Below are positions 63,804 through 64,000 of a stretch of DNA of 64,000 bases, in pieces. Source of the DNA: Pseudoalteromonas sp. 0303. Lineage in GTDB: Bacteria > Pseudomonadota > Gammaproteobacteria > Enterobacterales > Alteromonadaceae. The notes beneath the pieces are model-generated. The model was given only the letters and a program-made list of their open reading frames with translations, did not search any database and was not told the DNA's origin. How positions within the stretch are numbered: the first letter of the stretch is position 1; every line of letters begins with the position of its first letter. The position numbers and the translations under genes are program-made. The stretch covers positions 163,395 through 227,394 of the forward strand of contig NZ_JABVXF010000002.1 of assembly GCF_013349995.1 (NCBI RefSeq), read 5' to 3'.

Positions 63804-64000
63804 GCGCGGTCTGGGTGTTTGGTGCTGCGTATCCCTCTGCTGGAGGTTCTAGGTAAAGTGTATTGTAGGAATGGCTTCAGCCATGAATGTGTTTGTTCTG
63901 GTCTAGATTCGGCACTGAAGTGCCTTATATGGACTCCTCCTATTGCACAATACCCTTCGTTAATTTTGTCAGACTGCGTGCTTATATGCGGGCTCATAAT

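Larger units (their letters stand above)
63678..64000. repeat. Intergenic patchwork of short repeats at the right edge
   Basis: 323 bp with no convincing gene. It contains, in order: a relative of the 22-bp repeat (63690-63722), the palindromic GTTGGGT/ACCCAAC element (63738-63768), four to five degenerate heptamers AGCNNTC (63772-63803), and two small hairpins, ATGGCT-TC-AGCCAT (63871-63884) and GGCACT-GA-AGTGCC (63911-63924). The 68-aa minus-strand frame across it is read through these repeats and is not a credible gene. Confidence 0.75.

Noticed and set aside
63791..63997. 68-aa minus-strand ORF at the right edge
   Set aside because: It is read through degenerate repeats and hairpins, with no ribosome binding site or recognisable domain.

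Overview
The window is a chromosomal segment from a marine gammaproteobacterium, most likely Pseudoalteromonas or a close relative. The evidence is a moderately AT-rich base composition, a large TonB-dependent receptor next to a CadC-like/TolB-propeller regulator, and long blocks whose gene order matches enteric chromosomes (ispB/rplU-rpmA-obgE, mdh/argR, pdhR-aceEF-lpd with ampDE-nadC-pil-coaE-yacG, and trmL-gpsA-secB-grxC-yibN-gpmI-envC-yibQ). I see no prophage, insertion sequence, CRISPR array, tRNA or rRNA gene. The window is mostly core genome with small lineage-specific changes.

Layout. 1-9.4 kb: a CBS-domain signalling protein cut by the left edge, an HDAC-fold deacetylase, a five-gene leftward operon (creA, a peptidase-like protein without its zinc motif, a LysE exporter, a GGCT-like protein, a serine hydrolase), a small outer-membrane barrel with a CHMI isomerase, and a membrane-anchored winged-helix regulator. 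9.7-22 kb: TonB receptor, zapE/rsuA, a Cache chemoreceptor, a DUF2884 protein, a zinc metalloprotease, fbp, a DUF3718 protein and folA. 22-31.8 kb: obgE-rpmA-rplU, ispB, mdh/argR, a DyP-type peroxidase and an FbpABC-type iron transporter with a Fur-like box.

31.8-33.5 kb holds a purine-rich non-coding transcript with about 26 GGA motifs, a GacA/UvrY-type upstream site and a strong terminator: a CsrB-type regulatory RNA. Just past it is a perfect 12-copy heptamer tandem repeat. 33.5-49.6 kb: lpdA-aceF-aceE-pdhR with two PdhR operators, ampE-ampD, nadC, and the type IV pilus genes pilA, pilC, pilD with coaE, pilB and yacG. Here pilB stands after coaE, and no zapD is found. 49.6-54.8 kb: a CpxP/Spy-like gene divergent from a CpxRA pair with CpxR-type sites between them, a lysophospholipase-like hydrolase, a cation efflux protein and trmL. 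54.8-63.7 kb: a PAS-GGDEF-EAL protein whose EAL domain has lost its catalytic core in frame, then gpsA, secB, grxC, yibN, gpmI, envC, a ctpA-like protease and yibQ. The last 0.3 kb is a patchwork of short repeats.

The strongest second-look items are the CsrB-type RNA, the internally deleted EAL protein at the place where cysE usually stands, the long inverted repeats in the TonB receptor leader and after nadC, the heptamer and 22-bp repeats, and the peptidase-like protein lacking HExxH. Everything here is read by eye. Family names come from remembered motifs, not from searches.
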